From Penaeus vannamei (taxonomy: Eukaryota; Arthropoda; Malacostraca; Decapoda; Penaeidae): a DNA stretch of 17,500 nucleotides. Both the position numbers and the translations under genes were made by a program. Where the stretch lies: assembly GCF_042767895.1 (NCBI RefSeq), contig NC_091578.1, positions 32,041,887 through 32,059,386 of the forward strand, in the 5' to 3' direction. Shown here piece after piece: positions 16,833-17,500 of this stretch. Each line of letters starts with the position of its first letter. Within the stretch, counting starts at the first letter, position 1. A model generated the notes under the pieces. That model was not told the origin of the DNA, ran no database searches, and was given only the letters and a program-made list of their open reading frames with translations.

Positions 16833-16895
16833 CAGAAGAGAGAGAAGAGAGAGAAGAAAGAGAAAGACAGAGAAAGAACGAGTGGAAGAGAGAGA
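16486..16895 (+). repeat. GA-rich compound array
   Basis: GAGAGA with AAGGA, GTGAGA, GGGA and GACAGA interruptions, and a perfect (AG)n of 75 bases at 16752-16826. Confidence 0.96.
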
Positions 16896-17100
16896 AAAGG
16901 GATTTTAAACCCACGAAATTTGTCCCGTCTCCCAAATCCTTTGTTATGCCATTTAACATCTCTATAGTTTCGGGGCCACAGAAGGTCCATAAAGTAGCCA
17001 CAGAGACGCCTAAAAATAGAACGAAAATCCCCTTATTATTATACCCATGACAAAGACCGCCCAGACCACGAAACAATGGGCGCTTTTTCGCTTTTTTTTC
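16896..17100. other. unique island with an open minus-strand frame
   Basis: The minus-strand frame stays open across the whole island (roughly 16905-17110) with mixed, protein-like composition, including a hydrophobic segment reading GIFVLFLGVSVATLWTF. It continues into Ser-Leu and Arg-Lys repeat translation on both sides, so its limits are unknown. I do not recognise a family. CTAAAAATAG at 17010-17019 matches the MEF2 consensus. Confidence 0.35.
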
Positions 17101-17312
17101 TTCTCTCTGTCTGGCTGGCTGGGTGTCTGTCTGTCTCTTCCTTTCTTTCCTTCTCGTTCTCTCTTTCTCTTTCTTCTTTCTTTCTTTCTCTCTCTCTCTC
17201 TCCCTCACTCACTTCTTCCTTCCCTCCCTCCCCCCCTCCCTCCCTCCCTCCCTTCCTTCCTTTCCTCTCCCTCCTTCCCTCCCTCCCTCCCTCCCTCCCT
17301 CCCTCCCTCCCT

Positions 17313-17363
<51 letters not shown>

Positions 17364-17400
17364 TCTCTCTCTCTCTCCCTCTTTTTATCTTTCCTTTTTT
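17101..17400 (+). repeat. CT, CTTT and (CCCT)n pyrimidine array
   Basis: GTCTGGCTGG and GTCTGTCT at the start, TTTC/CTTT units, CCCT tetramers of about 11 units ending near 17321, then (CT)n to about 17358 and mixed CT to 17400. Confidence 0.95.
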
Positions 17401-17500
17401 TTCAAAAGATAAGTGCCCCCTAGACGACCGCCAGACGGGACGAACCTACCTGTTTCTTTGACCCGACGCGCCACTTGGCTTAAGTGGTGGAAAATGACAA
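17401..17500. other. terminal unique island
   Basis: Balanced sequence running off the window. CCACTT/AAGTGG (17471-17487) is a 6-base hairpin of no significance. Confidence 0.4.

Noticed and set aside
17010..17019. CTAAAAATAG MEF2 motif
   Set aside because: The degenerate consensus is expected about once per window.

Overview
This window looks like intergenic or intronic DNA from a large animal genome, most likely a decapod crustacean of the penaeid shrimp type. That assignment is inference. It rests on the extreme density and variety of simple sequence repeats: long perfect CT/GA, TTC/GAA, ATG, CCT, GT and AAT/AAC arrays packed one after another. This is a known hallmark of penaeid genomes, but no diagnostic gene confirms it here. 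I found no gene I can name. There is no tRNA or rRNA, no recognisable transposon protein and no CRISPR array. Almost all long open frames are homopolymeric read-through of microsatellites (Ser-Leu, Arg-Glu, poly-Glu, poly-Met, Pro-rich).

Layout. 1-1862: pyrimidine-rich + strand (CT arrays and C-rich tracts) with two short unique islands. 1879-2231: G-rich quadruplex-prone array ending in a 13-pair hairpin. 2232-3537: mixed tracts and a unique island with CRE and E2F-like sites. 3538-3835: GGA/GAA array punctuated by four copies of a 17-base block. 3890-4200: unique island with five CRE-like sites. 4501-6235: A-rich diverged tandem repeats, AAT/AAC/ATG triplets and GA arrays. 6361-6833: CCTTT, (TTC)31 and C8/CA repeats. 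6840-7030: island with clustered homeodomain-type motifs. 7030-9470: pyrimidine tracts, a 17-bp minisatellite, TTC and GA arrays, a Z-DNA-prone stretch and a CCTA array. 9661-10570: GA array, a regulatory-looking island and a duplicated CAA array. 10571-12160: pyrimidine tracts, (ATG)31/AAT, then an island with CRE, a five-copy 11-bp repeat and nuclear-receptor half-sites. 12163-12642: two-unit minisatellite. 12643-14410: pyrimidine minisatellites with unique islands. 14413-15290: DR1 motif, G-quadruplex tracts and a 570-bp unique island. 15321-17400: further CT/TG, CCT, GA and CCCT arrays with AT-rich islands.

There are no genes to connect into a pathway. The features worth a second look are of two kinds. 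The first is clusters of transcription-factor-like motifs confined to the few non-repetitive islands (CRE, TAATCC homeodomain, DR5/DR1 nuclear receptor, C/EBP plus kappaB, E2F-like). These may be cis-regulatory elements but are untested. The second is higher-order repeat structures hidden inside apparent simple repeats. Coordinates of perfect arrays and motifs were counted base by base; the boundaries of low-complexity tracts are approximate.
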